DNA of 64,000 nt from positions 1 to 64,000 of the forward strand of contig PHBJ01000010.1 of assembly GCA_002840555.1 (NCBI GenBank). The letters run 5' to 3'. The stretch is from Deltaproteobacteria bacterium HGW-Deltaproteobacteria-13 (lineage in GTDB: Bacteria; Desulfobacterota; Syntrophia; Syntrophales; Smithellaceae). Of the stretch, positions 26,210 to 34,823 are shown piece by piece. The notes under the pieces were generated by a model, which saw only the letters and a program-made list of their open reading frames with translations, was not told where the DNA came from and searched no databases. The translations under genes were made by a program, and so were the position numbers. Positions within the stretch are counted from its first letter, which is position 1. Each line of letters begins with the position of its first letter.

Positions 26210-28282
26210 CTAAACCAGGTTCCAGGCGGTATCGAAACCGTCACGCACGGCCTGCGCGATGCGGCCAATTTTACGGGCATCACCGATGGTGTAAAGTCTT
26301 TCAAAGTGTGGCTGGAGTTCTTGGGCCAGTTTATCATTGCTTTTCACGCCCACAGAAAGAACAACGTTATCTATATTTTCTTCACTTTGCCGCCTGCTCG
26401 ATGTATTTTCCATGATAATGCTGTTCTCAGTAATCTTGATCAGTTTATGGCCGGCAATGAAATCAACTTTATACTCTTTTAACCGCGGAAGGATATCGTC
26501 CAAATTCTGTCCAAACGCGTCCGGTCCGATCTGGCTGAGCATTTCCACGACGATAATCTGATTGCCGTCCTCGGCCAGTTTTTCCGCGGTCTCCAGACCC
26601 GTCAGGCCGGAGCCGATAACGGCCACCCGCTTGCCTTCAAGTTTTACGGTGCCGTTCAGGATTTCCGTAACGGTGCAGACGTGCGGCTGTTTGACTCCCT
26701 CGATGGGCGGGATGACGGAGTTGCCGCCCGTGGCAACGATAACCGCATAAGGGTTAAGAGCCTTGATGGCTTCCGGCGTTGCTTCGGTATTGAATCTGAT
26801 CTCGGCCCCGTTTTTCACGGCGGCATTGTGCAGATCGGTAAAGCACCAATTGATTTTTTCTTTTTTGGGCGGCTTGTTGGCTAATTGTAATTGGCCGCCG
26901 ACAAAAGCGTTCTTTTCCAAAACGATTGGTTTGAATCCGCGCAATCCGGAAATTTCCGCTGCGGAAAGTCCCGCCGGCCCTGCCCCGATAATCGCGATCA
27001 CACGGCCTGCGCCATTTTTCAGAGGGTTGGCTGTTTGGCTTTCACGGCCGAGGCGCGGGTTAACAGCGCATTCGAGCGGCATGCCGACAAGAGCATTAAT
27101 AAGCAGGGATTCAAAGCACCACAGACAGCTGATACAGCGTTTGATGTCCTGTTCGCGACCCTCGCTGACTTTTCGCGACCAGGCCGCGTCGGCCAGATGC
27201 GGCCTTCCCAGGCATACGAAATCCTGGTATCCTCCCCTGAGCTGGGTTTCAGCCTGATCGGCGCTGCGAATCAAATTGGCGGCCAGTACCGGAGTCTTGA
27301 CTTTTTCCTTGACGGCTTTGGCCAGATTGTTGCGCCACCCCGGTTCGTAAGAAATCGGTTCCAGCCAGTAGTTCATGGTCTCATAATTGGCGGAGGATAC
27401 ATCAATGGCGTCGATGCCAGCCTGTTCCAGACGCTTCGCCATCTCGATGCCTTCGGCCAGTTCAATACCCTGGCCGGGCTTATCGATACAGCGATAGTAT
27501 TCATCAACGGACAGACGCACAGCTATCGGGAAATTTTTCCCGCACTGATTGCGGATACCCTGGATGATCTCCAAAAGGAAACGCATGCGGTTTTCCAGCG
27601 AACCGCCGTATTCGTCCGTGCGCCGGTTGGTGTGAGGGCTCAAGAACTGCTGGATGAGATAGCCGTGCGCGGCGTGCAGTTCCACACCGTCGGCGCCGGT
27701 TTGCTGCACACGATGGGCGGCTTTGATGAAATCTTTGATCAGGCCTTTGAGTTCCCATTTCATCAGCGCCCGCGTTTTCTGCATGGAATGTTCGCAGGCC
27801 ACGGCCGATGGCGCAACGACCGGAGGCACCAGACCGGTTTTGGCGAATTTGTCCATGGCCGGCACGATCTTGAAGAAGTATTTCCAATAGCCGGGCCAGA
27901 CGCGGCCGATGAATTCAATCATGGGCCAGAATTCAGTCATCAGTGAAATGCCCTGACGGCCGGGATGATGGAGCTGGCAGAAAATTTTTGTGCCGTGCGC
28001 ATGCACACGCTCGACCATGCGGGCAAAGGGTTCGATATGGCGGTCGCTGGTCATGGCCAATTGACGCGGCAAAGCGGCGCCATGCCGTCCATTGACGCGC
28101 GTGATGCCGGTAATCAACAACCCTAAACCGTTGCGCGCTCTTTCTTCATAATAAGCAATCAGCTGTTCCGAAGGCGTGCCGTCAGGATTGGCCATGCCTA
28201 CTTCCATCGGAGGCATGACAACGCGGTTTTTCAATGTCACCGAACCGATACGGCCTTCCGAAAACAATTTTTCGTACTGCAT
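26210..28282 (-). CDS. FadH-like flavoenzyme (2,4-dienoyl-CoA reductase / OYE-FAD fusion)
   Basis: This is a 690-residue enzyme. The N-terminal ~370 residues are an Old-Yellow-Enzyme FMN barrel (VELHAAHGYLIQQFLSPHTN). An iron-sulfur Cys set follows (CISCLWC, then C in LECAVNP about 15 residues on). The C-terminal half is a two-dinucleotide-binding FAD/NAD(P)H domain (IIGAGPAGLSAAEI and VIGSGLTGLETAEKL). The architecture is that of E. coli FadH, which reduces 2,4-dienoyl-CoA, and of bile-acid or enoate reductases in anaerobes. Acyl-CoA synthetases elsewhere in the window fit a fatty-acid or aromatic-acid context. The start has AAAGGAGGACAT. Confidence 0.92.
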   Translation of the reverse strand: MQYEKLFSEGRIGSVTLKNRVVMPPMEVGMANPDGTPSEQLIAYYEERARNGLGLLITGITRVNGRHGAALPRQLAMTSDRHIEPFARMVERVHAHGTKIFCQLHHPGRQGISLMTEFWPMIEFIGRVWPGYWKYFFKIVPAMDKFAKTGLVPPVVAPSAVACEHSMQKTRALMKWELKGLIKDFIKAAHRVQQTGADGVELHAAHGYLIQQFLSPHTNRRTDEYGGSLENRMRFLLEIIQGIRNQCGKNFPIAVRLSVDEYYRCIDKPGQGIELAEGIEMAKRLEQAGIDAIDVSSANYETMNYWLEPISYEPGWRNNLAKAVKEKVKTPVLAANLIRSADQAETQLRGGYQDFVCLGRPHLADAAWSRKVSEGREQDIKRCISCLWCFESLLINALVGMPLECAVNPRLGRESQTANPLKNGAGRVIAIIGAGPAGLSAAEISGLRGFKPIVLEKNAFVGGQLQLANKPPKKEKINWCFTDLHNAAVKNGAEIRFNTEATPEAIKALNPYAVIVATGGNSVIPPIEGVKQPHVCTVTEILNGTVKLEGKRVAVIGSGLTGLETAEKLAEDGNQIIVVEMLSQIGPDAFGQNLDDILPRLKEYKVDFIAGHKLIKITENSIIMENTSSRRQSEENIDNVVLSVGVKSNDKLAQELQPHFERLYTIGDARKIGRIAQAVRDGFDTAWNLV

Positions 28283-28737
28283 ATGTCCTCCTTTGGGGAA
28301 ACGAGGGATAACGTCTTATTTTCTTATCCCAGTAAATATTTATTTTTTTATTGAATGCGCAAGATAATACAACTTCGTGAAAACAATGCAAGAATAAAAT
28401 GGGAAAAGAAAAAATGTTCAAGGTTCTAAGTTCTATGTTCTATGTCAAAAAAAACAGGGGAAGGGGGAATAAGACAGTTTTAAGTTTTAAGTTTTAAGTA
28501 ATTAAGTAGTTAAGTAGATAACCGTGAAGAGTGAAAGGTGAAGGGAAAAGAGGAAAAGAGTTCTATGTTCTATGTTCTATGTTCAAGGTTAAAAAAAGCG
28601 GTGAAGACTGAAGAGATTTTAACAATACAATATTATATTGACATAAAAGCATCGCTTCTTTACAGTCTTTTTTCCAGAGGACTGGTTTTATCAGGTCCAA
28701 CTCTGAGTTGCAGATTTTAATGAAAGAGGATGATACC
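28283..28737. repeat. Reversed composite repeat array (455 bp)
   Basis: From 28408 to about 28620 there are reversed GAACNTW runs (28412-28442 and 28560-28592) and TTAAGTTTTAAGTAATTAAG units. The last ~110 bases before the next gene are AT-rich and should hold the promoter of the ATP-grasp gene, but no convincing -35/-10 pair was seen. Confidence 0.7.
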
Positions 28738-29757
28738 GTGCCGTTAGATGTAGCGCCCGCAAAAATTCCGGTGGTTTTATTGTACAATGTCAATCCGGAA
28801 TGGACGCAAAGCGAAAAAGACGAAGTGATCAGATTGTCCACAGAGCTTCATGATGCTCTTGCCGGCATTGGACACCCCACGGTTTCCGTTCCCATCATGG
28901 ATGATGATATTGCCGGTCATCTTCGTCCCTTTGATCCTGACAAATATATTATTTTCAACTGGTGCGAAGGGCTTCCGGGCGTTGAAAACAGCGAGTCGCT
29001 GGTGATTAAAAAGCTGGAAATGCTGGGTTATACCTTCACCGGCGCGAACTCCGAAGCCCTGGCCCTCGCGTATGATAAATACCGCGTCAAAGTCATTCTG
29101 GATAAAGCCCGCATTCCCACACCGGCCTGGCAAATTTTTAATTCCCCGGACATCCGGGACTGGAAAACATTTCCGGCGATTGTCAAACCGCAGAACGAAC
29201 ATTGCTCCGCGGGCATTACACCCGAATCCGTGGTAATGAATCAACCGGATTTAAAAAATCGAATATCCTTTATTCTGAATCAATATTCCCAACCGGCGCT
29301 GGTGGAGGATTTTATAGACGGCCGCGAATTCCATGTTTCCGTCTGGGGCAACGATCAATTAACGGTGCTGCCGGCGGCGGAAATGGATTTTTCCAGTTTC
29401 GGCAATATGAAGGACAGGCTTTGCACGTATGACGCAAAATTTATTCCCGGTTCACAACATTACGAAAAAATTGAAACCCTGCTGCCCGCCCCGCTCACGA
29501 ATGACGAAAAGAAGGCGTTGGAAGAGGCTTGCGGCAACGCCTACCGCGCGACCGGATGCCGGGATTACGCCCGCATGGACATACGGCTGCGGGACAATAT
29601 CTTTTATGTTCTGGATGTTAATCCCAACGCGGATATCAGCTCAGACGCCAGCATGGCCTGCGCCGCCGAGATTGCCGGCATCAGCTACGCTCAAATGGGA
29701 AGCATTATCGTACGCATGGCCGCCCGAAGACATCCCGTCTTTGGGAAACTGCTTTAA
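28738..29757 (+). CDS. ATP-grasp ligase (D-Ala-D-Ala ligase-like)
   Basis: This 339-residue enzyme is best started at the GTG 28738, which has AGAGGA seven bases upstream; in-frame ATG 28720 and TTG 28708 precede it. The ATP-grasp fold is recognised from FPAIVKPQNEHCSAGI (ATP-binding Lys and loop), PALVEDFIDGREFHVSVWG and the Mg2+ site YVLDVNPNADIS. The order resembles D-alanine-D-alanine ligase, but the N-terminal domain differs and the genome context has no peptidoglycan genes. It could join an amino acid or peptide carboxylate to an amine. It lies 2 kb from the RiPP genes, though on its own; a link is speculative. Confidence 0.88.
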   Translation: MPLDVAPAKIPVVLLYNVNPEWTQSEKDEVIRLSTELHDALAGIGHPTVSVPIMDDDIAGHLRPFDPDKYIIFNWCEGLPGVENSESLVIKKLEMLGYTFTGANSEALALAYDKYRVKVILDKARIPTPAWQIFNSPDIRDWKTFPAIVKPQNEHCSAGITPESVVMNQPDLKNRISFILNQYSQPALVEDFIDGREFHVSVWGNDQLTVLPAAEMDFSSFGNMKDRLCTYDAKFIPGSQHYEKIETLLPAPLTNDEKKALEEACGNAYRATGCRDYARMDIRLRDNIFYVLDVNPNADISSDASMACAAEIAGISYAQMGSIIVRMAARRHPVFGKLL

Positions 29758-29820
29758 CAGGTGTCTCTTAAATAGCCTGTAGCCCAAGAGTTGATTGATA
29801 GATTTTAAAAAGTCCTGGGC

Positions 29821-30438
29821 TCAACTTTTTTGCGAACAAGGAATACAGACCTGCCGCCCATCGCTCAGCTTCACCCTCTTTACATCCATCGTCATCTCAC
29901 CGCAGACGGCGCAAGGTTCCGACGGCGCCAGCGGCGCATAGAGAGGCTCGGCAAAGGGCGCTTCCATCGTGGTAAAGATTTCTTCGAAGGGACGCGCAAG
30001 CAGATCATCTATCTTCAACCGCTTCAGCTTTCGCCGGTCATCCTCCGAGGCCGACCCATTGGCAACAGCCGCGTCCAGCCGGTCAAACTCGCGCTTGTCT
30101 TTGCCCGCGTATTCGTAGCGCGTCTTTCGGGAAAAACGATAAGCCTGTTTTTTACCACGGTTCAGCACCGTATAGGCATTCTTTCCAAAATCTTTGATGA
30201 TCAGATTGCCCTTGCCCGCCGCCGTGCCCAGCAAAACCTGAATGGCGTCGACGGCGCAGGAATCGTTTTCACAAACGGCAACCACTTCCTCATCGACAGC
30301 CCGCCTGAGATTCATCAGCCGTATAGCTTCTTTTGCCACCCGGTAACCATAGATCAGACCCGGGCAGATATGCCCGTGAAATTCCACGCATCTCCTGAGA
30401 TCATCCGGCATCTTTTGTTTGCTGTCTATCGCGGTCAT
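29821..30438 (-). CDS. FmdE-family protein (metal/molybdopterin-related)
   Basis: This 205-residue protein starts at ATG 30438; GAGGA is eight bases upstream. FHGHICPGLIYGYRVAKEA (residues 18-36) is the FmdE signature, with the conserved GHxCPG. ENDSCAVDAIQVLLG follows. The C-terminus carries a zinc-ribbon-like CAVCGEMTM...CIPC. FmdE was named from formylmethanofuran dehydrogenase operons but is widespread in deltaproteobacteria lacking that pathway, where it is thought to act with molybdenum/tungsten enzymes. Role here unproven. It is convergent with the ATP-grasp gene. Confidence 0.9.
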   Translation of the reverse strand: MTAIDSKQKMPDDLRRCVEFHGHICPGLIYGYRVAKEAIRLMNLRRAVDEEVVAVCENDSCAVDAIQVLLGTAAGKGNLIIKDFGKNAYTVLNRGKKQAYRFSRKTRYEYAGKDKREFDRLDAAVANGSASEDDRRKLKRLKIDDLLARPFEEIFTTMEAPFAEPLYAPLAPSEPCAVCGEMTMDVKRVKLSDGRQVCIPCSQKS

Positions 30439-30463
30439 AAAAATTTTCCTCACTAAATTTAAC

Positions 30464-30504
30464 TTTCACCCTTTCTCAACGGGAAGCATTGAGAAAGTGT
30501 GAAA
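30464..30504 (-). terminator. Hairpin after the HD-repeat lipoprotein gene
   Basis: TTTCAC and CTTTCTCAA (30464-30479) pair with TTGAGAAAG and GTGAAA (30489-30504): 15 bp with one mismatch and a nine-base loop. Read on the minus strand it follows the lipoprotein gene at 30551 and precedes fmdE. The T tract is weak, so termination is likely but not certain. Confidence 0.5.
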
Positions 30505-30550
30505 CCTTTCTTAAGATTTGCCGAGTCTCTTGAAGCCGGCGATGCAGTTT

Positions 30551-30781
30551 TTAGTACCGGCGATCCATGCCGTTTCTATCACCATCATCATGTCGATCAC
30601 CACCATCATGCCTATTGTCCCTGTCATGCCTGTCATCTCTATCATGCCTGTCGCCCCGGTCATACCTATCGCCCCGGTCATATCCATCTCCCCCGCCACG
30701 TTCTTCATAGGGTATAAAACATCCGCTTATGAATATAACCATGATGACTAACGATATTACCAACGTGATTATTTTCTTCAT
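30551..30781 (-). CDS. Small lipoprotein with Asp/Arg/His-rich repeats
   Basis: This 76-residue protein has a lipoprotein signal (ITLVISLVIMVIFISGC) and then repeats of the type DRxDRGD/DRHD (YDRGDRYDRGDRHDRDDRHD). The start has AGGAGG. The repeated Asp-His-Arg content suggests metal binding or an extended surface tail. It is short and repetitive but has a clean signal and Shine-Dalgarno, so it is probably real. Function unknown. The reverse strand shows similar His-rich frames that are shadows. Confidence 0.7.
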   Translation of the reverse strand: MKKIITLVISLVIMVIFISGCFIPYEERGGGDGYDRGDRYDRGDRHDRDDRHDRDNRHDGGDRHDDGDRNGMDRRY

Positions 30782-30990
30782 TTTTTCCTCCTGTCTTTAT
30801 TGCGGTTACTGTTAATAGTGTCTCAAGTCTTTCGCGGCTGCATTGACAGAATTTTGCTTAAAAATAATAGATGCGTCACCAATGAATTAGTGGCCTATTA
30901 TACACCTTTTTTGCAAACAAGTTACGAGATTTTACAACCGGACAGCGGAAAAGCAAAGCGGGTAAAGAAAATTCGGGCTTCTTTCGGGCG

Positions 30991-32445
30991 TCAACGCGAA
31001 AATTGCTCCATACGATTTTTTACCCTTCGCGATATCGTGTCAAAAAACATTTGCGGCCACCTTTGCATCGGCGTCAGCCGCAATCGCGCGAGCCGGTGAT
31101 GCTTTCTCGAAAACGGTTCAAGCCGCGACTGTGTCCAGTGTTTCCTCTCTTCAGGCGTAACTTCGGAAAAAATATCCGCCGCGTAAAAGCCGCGCACATT
31201 ATCCCGCGTCCAATCCTGCGTTTCAAAAAATTTTTCTCCCGTCTCTTGATATAACAGGGAACCCGGTTGACGCAGCAATGGATGCCAACTGAACGTATCC
31301 GGCTTATGGCGCTTCAACCAATTCAGTTTCACATCCAGGTCCGTCAGAGACTCTCCCGCCGTCCGCGTCATGATACTCGCGTGGACAGTTATTCCCGCAT
31401 CACGGCAGAACCGCAGAGCTCTCTCATTGACACTGACCGTTGTGCCTTTTCGCACAGCGTCCAAATCTTTTTGCTGAGCGGTTTCCACGCCGATTTCGAT
31501 CTGGACGCAGCCCGCCTGCCGCATCAGCCGCAGCAAATCGGGTTCCAGCCTGTCCGCCCGTGCCTGCACCGCCCATAAAAACCGTTTTGCGAGTCCCGTC
31601 CCGATAAAGCGGCGGCAGAGATGCTCCACTCTGACCGGGTCAATCAGAAAATCATTGTCGTGAAAATAGATGCCTTCGACCTGCGGGTATTGCCGCAGGG
31701 TGCTTGCGACCATTTCTGTGATATAGTCCACGCTATGAAAACGCACTCCGCCGCCATAAATCAGCGACTCGGTGCAAAAAGAGCAGCGGTAACTGCATCC
31801 CCTTGACCCCAGCATGGATAATGTCGACAGATGAAATCCGCGAAGAACAGCTGAAGCGCGGCGCGTATAAAATCCGGTGTCAAACAATGAATAGTCAGGG
31901 AAAGGCAGCCCATCAAGCTCCCGGACGCGGCCCAAACATGGTTCAGACGGCTGCCGCGTTTCTTTATCCTGGCCGTTTTCGCAATTTTGCCGCCAAAGGA
32001 TTCCGCTGATGTCATCTCGCTTTGTCCCTTGAGCCAGCGCCAGCAGAGAATCTTCACCTTCGCCTACACCTACACCGTCGAGTTCCGGAATCTTTTCCAG
32101 CGTAACCCGCGGGAGCGCCGTCACGTGGTGTCCACCCGCCAGCATGATGCCCTGAAAATCATCGCGAAGGATTTTCGCGCAATGCACCGTGTCATAGATC
32201 ATCGGTGAAACGGTGGACAAGCCGACGACATCCGGCGCAAACGTTTTTGCCGCTTTAAGCATCGCCTGATCGATCCTCTGCTTGTCAAGTCCGAACCGGG
32301 CCATCGCGGCATAACGATCAAAAACTTGCACGGCATGCCCATGCCGTTTCAGCAGCGCGCCGATGTAGGCGAATCCCAGCGGGATCCAATGAGGCAACGG
32401 AAGCTTCTTTTCTTCCGTGCCGTGCGTAACGAACAAAAATCGCAT
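30991..32445 (-). CDS. B12-binding radical SAM enzyme (RiPP-associated)
   Basis: This 484-residue protein has an N-terminal cobalamin-binding domain (residues ~1-140, PDVVGLSTVSPMIYD and LAGGHHVTALP), then a radical SAM core with the 4Fe-4S motif GCSYRCSFC (CxxxCxxC). A C-terminal extension of ~100 residues follows the SAM core. Family members are B12-dependent methyltransferases or ring-forming enzymes, including ones acting on peptides. It lies 30 bp after the lasso-B2-like protease gene, with a clear AAGGAAG site, so it is the third gene of the operon DUF362-B2-radical SAM. Peptide modification of the nearby precursors is inferred from this position. Confidence 0.92.
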   Translation of the reverse strand: MRFLFVTHGTEEKKLPLPHWIPLGFAYIGALLKRHGHAVQVFDRYAAMARFGLDKQRIDQAMLKAAKTFAPDVVGLSTVSPMIYDTVHCAKILRDDFQGIMLAGGHHVTALPRVTLEKIPELDGVGVGEGEDSLLALAQGTKRDDISGILWRQNCENGQDKETRQPSEPCLGRVRELDGLPFPDYSLFDTGFYTRRASAVLRGFHLSTLSMLGSRGCSYRCSFCTESLIYGGGVRFHSVDYITEMVASTLRQYPQVEGIYFHDNDFLIDPVRVEHLCRRFIGTGLAKRFLWAVQARADRLEPDLLRLMRQAGCVQIEIGVETAQQKDLDAVRKGTTVSVNERALRFCRDAGITVHASIMTRTAGESLTDLDVKLNWLKRHKPDTFSWHPLLRQPGSLLYQETGEKFFETQDWTRDNVRGFYAADIFSEVTPEERKHWTQSRLEPFSRKHHRLARLRLTPMQRWPQMFFDTISRRVKNRMEQFSR

Positions 32446-32475
32446 GGGGTTTGTCTTCCTTTTCTTTTTTGCCGC

Positions 32476-32910
32476 TCAGCCTTCCAGCATCACCGTATAT
32501 TCGCTCTCCAGCGATACGGGATCTTCCCGATATACCTGTCCGTACACATGCAGCCACGCATGACCCTTCAGCATGTCTCCATCTTTTCCCACACCCACAA
32601 ACAATTTGCTGTCTATGCCATGTTTCCGGCACCAGCGGTACAGAACCAGAGAGCGGCGAAGACAGGGACGCGGATTCCGCAGTAACCGCGCCATCCAAAA
32701 ACCGCAGGCTCGCCACAGTTTGTCCAGTGTAACCATTGCTTCCTCAGGCAAGGGCGAAAAAGATATATCATTATCCATTTCACGAATTCCGGCCAGAATA
32801 TTCGGCAACGGTTTCCGGTGAATCATCATCTCATAATAAATCAGCCGCAATAGCGCTCCGGCGATCAGAGGCACATCCTGCGGTAATTCATATCCTTTAT
32901 GCTTCCACAA
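32476..32910 (-). CDS. Lasso-B2-type leader peptidase (transglutaminase-like)
   Basis: This is a 144-residue protein if started at TTG 32910; the ATG at 32979 would overlap the upstream gene by 83 bp, so the start is uncertain. It matches the lasso peptide biosynthesis B2 protein family (PF13471), a Cys protease that removes leader peptides. The catalytic Cys is in NPRPCLRRSLVLY (residue 83), the His in KGHAWLHVYG (117) and the Asp in REDPVSLE (130). Stops and starts are tightly packed in the operon with DUF362 and the radical SAM enzyme. In lasso systems B2 works with a PqqD-like B1; a B1-type PqqD lies at 36442. Confidence 0.88.
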   Translation of the reverse strand: MWKHKGYELPQDVPLIAGALLRLIYYEMMIHRKPLPNILAGIREMDNDISFSPLPEEAMVTLDKLWRACGFWMARLLRNPRPCLRRSLVLYRWCRKHGIDSKLFVGVGKDGDMLKGHAWLHVYGQVYREDPVSLESEYTVMLEG

Positions 32911-33820
32911 TGCGGTATCCCTGCCAATCTTTGTTTCCGACACCAATCTGACGAGCGTATTGCAACTGACGCATCTCAAACGGATCCTCCGAGAATCCTT
33001 CCAGACAATCGAATTCCCTCTTCAAAGCGTACAACCTTCGATACGCTTCCACATCGACCGCCAAAGGATTTTCGCCCCACAACACGACGCCGGCTTTTTC
33101 CACCACACCTGTTGCCGGCCCTCCGCAGATAAAAGCCTTTCGTCCATCAATAATGGTCAGGTCCGGCTGCACCGCCAGCGCGAGTTCCGCCACTTTCTCC
33201 CGCAAATATTCCCGATGCAGTTCCCTGCGCTCCAGCGGATGCATGTACCCCACACCCAGCTTCATCCCGAAACTAAAATCCGCCAGGGAATGCGTCTTCA
33301 TGTTAGCCAGATGAATAATGCGGTCAACCTCGGACACCATCTTCGGCACTACGGCTGAAGAAAGATATTTTCCGCCGATAGGGACTCGCACCCACGGCCT
33401 TTTGTCAAAACAAATCAGCCGGGCTTTGCCGCGTACCGCTTCCTCGATGCCTGTGTGAGCCGCCACTTTTTTCGTGGGCAACGCGCCGATGGAAGAACAA
33501 TCCCCGACCGACACGTTCCGGTATCCTTTATCCTGCAGCGCATCCAGCAATGCAGTCAAAAAAGCCGGATCCGTCGACGCCGGATACGCATCCGCCGTGT
33601 TGAGGTTAATCTTGATAAGAATCCGTTCGTTAATATCCCACGCGGGTAAGAGGGATTGGCATAATCCTTTCAGGCTGGCCGGCTCATTTTTGCAGTCACG
33701 GAAGAACACCTGTTCGTCAGTCAGGCGTTTGCCGGCAATCCGCATCTCTCCCCGCCCGGCGAGTACTATCCGACGAAGCACTGAAGGCCGGATCACATAG
33801 CGAAACAAACGTCGGAACAA
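32897..33820 (-). CDS. DUF362 domain protein
   Basis: This 307-residue protein carries the DUF362 domain, recognisable by ILIKINLNTADAYPASTDPAFLTALLDAL, NMKTHSLADFSFGMKLGVGYMHP and LTIIDGRKAFICGGPATG. Many DUF362 proteins also have an N- or C-terminal ferredoxin; this one does not. The family is widespread in anaerobes and its activity is unknown. It is the first gene of the operon with the B2 protease and the radical SAM enzyme, and its 3' end overlaps the likely B2 start by 14 bp. The start at 33820 has no strong ribosome binding site. Confidence 0.88.
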   Translation of the reverse strand: MFRRLFRYVIRPSVLRRIVLAGRGEMRIAGKRLTDEQVFFRDCKNEPASLKGLCQSLLPAWDINERILIKINLNTADAYPASTDPAFLTALLDALQDKGYRNVSVGDCSSIGALPTKKVAAHTGIEEAVRGKARLICFDKRPWVRVPIGGKYLSSAVVPKMVSEVDRIIHLANMKTHSLADFSFGMKLGVGYMHPLERRELHREYLREKVAELALAVQPDLTIIDGRKAFICGGPATGVVEKAGVVLWGENPLAVDVEAYRRLYALKREFDCLEGFSEDPFEMRQLQYARQIGVGNKDWQGYRIVEA

Positions 33821-34018
33821 AAATTTTCCTCCCCGGCAGGATTGTTATGAATTGAGTCGAATGAACGCGTTATGCGCGCCGGATGAATTCGCTCCCCATC
33901 AATGTCCGGTTTCCCCGCCTGTTGCTGCCCCGGCATAACATGATCATGCGGCGGCGTAAAACTATAAAAAAGTTCCATTTACGTGTCAATGTTATTCTTC
34001 CATAATGAAATAAATTCG

Positions 34019-34047
34019 TTTGACTGAACCGGCTCTTTGTAATAAGT
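34019..34047 (+). promoter_or_regulatory. Putative promoter of precursor gene 1
   Basis: TTGACT (34019-34024) is followed after 17 bases by TAAGTT (34042-34047), a weak -10. A GGCTCTTTGTAA string between them recurs upstream of precursor 5, which supports a shared function. The rest of 33821-34018 shows nothing recognisable. Confidence 0.35.
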
Positions 34048-34085
34048 TTTCACCAATTGGTTATCCCACGACAGGAGAAATAGAT

Positions 34086-34181
34086 ATGAAACAAGACTAT
34101 GAGAAGCCTGAACTCGTAATTTATGAGGATCTTTCTGATGTAACGGCCGGAGTAGAACCAGTGAGTGGTGTAACGGGTTAA
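34086..34181 (+). CDS. RiPP precursor peptide 1 (VSG type)
   Basis: This 31-residue gene is preceded by AGGAG eight bases upstream. The leader MKQDYEKPELVIYEDLSDVT has the YxxPxL...T pattern recognised by lasso-type RiPP RRE (PqqD/B1) proteins. The core region AGVEPVSGVTG differs from the other five copies. The leader of all six peptides is nearly identical. The gene is followed by TAAGTCCGGACATTG, shared with copies 2 and 3. Function as a modified peptide is inferred from the flanking enzymes. Confidence 0.8.
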   Translation: MKQDYEKPELVIYEDLSDVTAGVEPVSGVTG

Positions 34182-34202
34182 GTCCGGACATTGCGCAAAA
34201 AT

Positions 34203-34229
34203 TTGATCCTAATGGCGTTTTATTATAAT
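34203..34229 (+). promoter_or_regulatory. Promoter before precursor gene 2
   Basis: TTGATC (34203-34208) and a perfect -10 TATAAT (34224-34229) with a 15-base spacer. The same pair in near-identical sequence stands before copies 3 and 4, about 40 bases before each ATG. The short spacer is unusual. Confidence 0.5.
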
Positions 34230-34268
34230 CTTTCGTAAAATAATTTATCATGAAAGGCAGGAAATCTG

Positions 34269-34364
34269 ATGAAAAAAGACTATGAGAAACCTGAACTTGT
34301 AATCTACGAAGACCTTTCGGATGTAACGGCCGGAGGAGAACCTGTGAGCGGTACAATTACCTAA
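34269..34364 (+). CDS. RiPP precursor peptide 2 (VSG type)
   Basis: This is a 31-residue gene. Leader MKKDYEKPELVIYEDLSDVT; core AGGEPVSGTIT. Relative to copy 1 the core differs at about five positions while the leader has one change (Q3K). An 87-bp spacer from copy 1 carries a promoter of its own. The same strand and close spacing mean it is part of the six-gene tandem set. Confidence 0.8.
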   Translation: MKKDYEKPELVIYEDLSDVTAGGEPVSGTIT

Positions 34365-34639
34365 GTCCGGACATTGAGCGCCGTGCTTGTGATCAGGGAA
34401 TTCTTACTGGAAAGATATTAGTATGTTGCCGGTATAATTTTTTAATCATTATATACCCCTATCAAATTATTGACAGATCAATCAAATCAAGACGGCATCT
34501 TGAAGCTCTGCTTTCCGGTTGATTCTGAATCATTGACACATAAGACACTTGTTTGAAAATCGTAAAAAAAATTTGACCCTTACGGATTTTTATTATAATC
34601 TTTCGTAAAATAATTCTTCCATGAAAGGCAGAAAACCTG
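34365..34639. other. 275-bp spacer between precursors 2 and 3
   Basis: It is longer than the other precursor spacers. The last ~80 bases are the type-A promoter unit (TTGACC-N15-TATAAT) before copy 3. The first ~190 bases are AT-rich and show no gene; a decayed seventh copy was looked for but no leader codons were found. Confidence 0.5.
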
Positions 34640-34735
34640 ATGAAAAAAGAATATGAGAAACCTGAACTTATCGTTTATGAAGATCTTTCGGATGTAACGG
34701 GCGGAGAAATTTCAGTGAGTGGTGGAAAAAGCTAA
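34640..34735 (+). CDS. RiPP precursor peptide 3 (VSG type)
   Basis: This is a 31-residue gene. Leader MKKEYEKPELIVYEDLSDVT; core GGEISVSGGKS. It is the only copy ending in Ser, the residue that HPr-kinase-like enzymes phosphorylate in some lasso precursors (paeninodin group); this match is suggestive only. It shares the VSG motif with copies 1 and 2. Confidence 0.8.
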   Translation: MKKEYEKPELIVYEDLSDVTGGEISVSGGKS

Positions 34736-34823
34736 GTCCGGACATTGCACAAAAATTTGACCCTAATGGCTTTTTATTATAATCTTTCGTAAAATAATTC
34801 TTCCATGAAAGGCAGAAAATCTG

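Noticed and set aside
26891-27946. 351-codon plus-strand frame
   Set aside because: It is antisense to the FadH-like gene and carries no recognisable motif.
28738-29757. ATP-grasp gene as a member of the RiPP cluster
   Set aside because: It lies 2.2 kb away, on the other strand with two unrelated genes between; kept as a possible but unproven link.
30499-30751. His-rich plus-strand frames
   Set aside because: They are the reverse reading of the Asp/Arg-rich lipoprotein repeats on the minus strand, which has a signal peptide and a Shine-Dalgarno.
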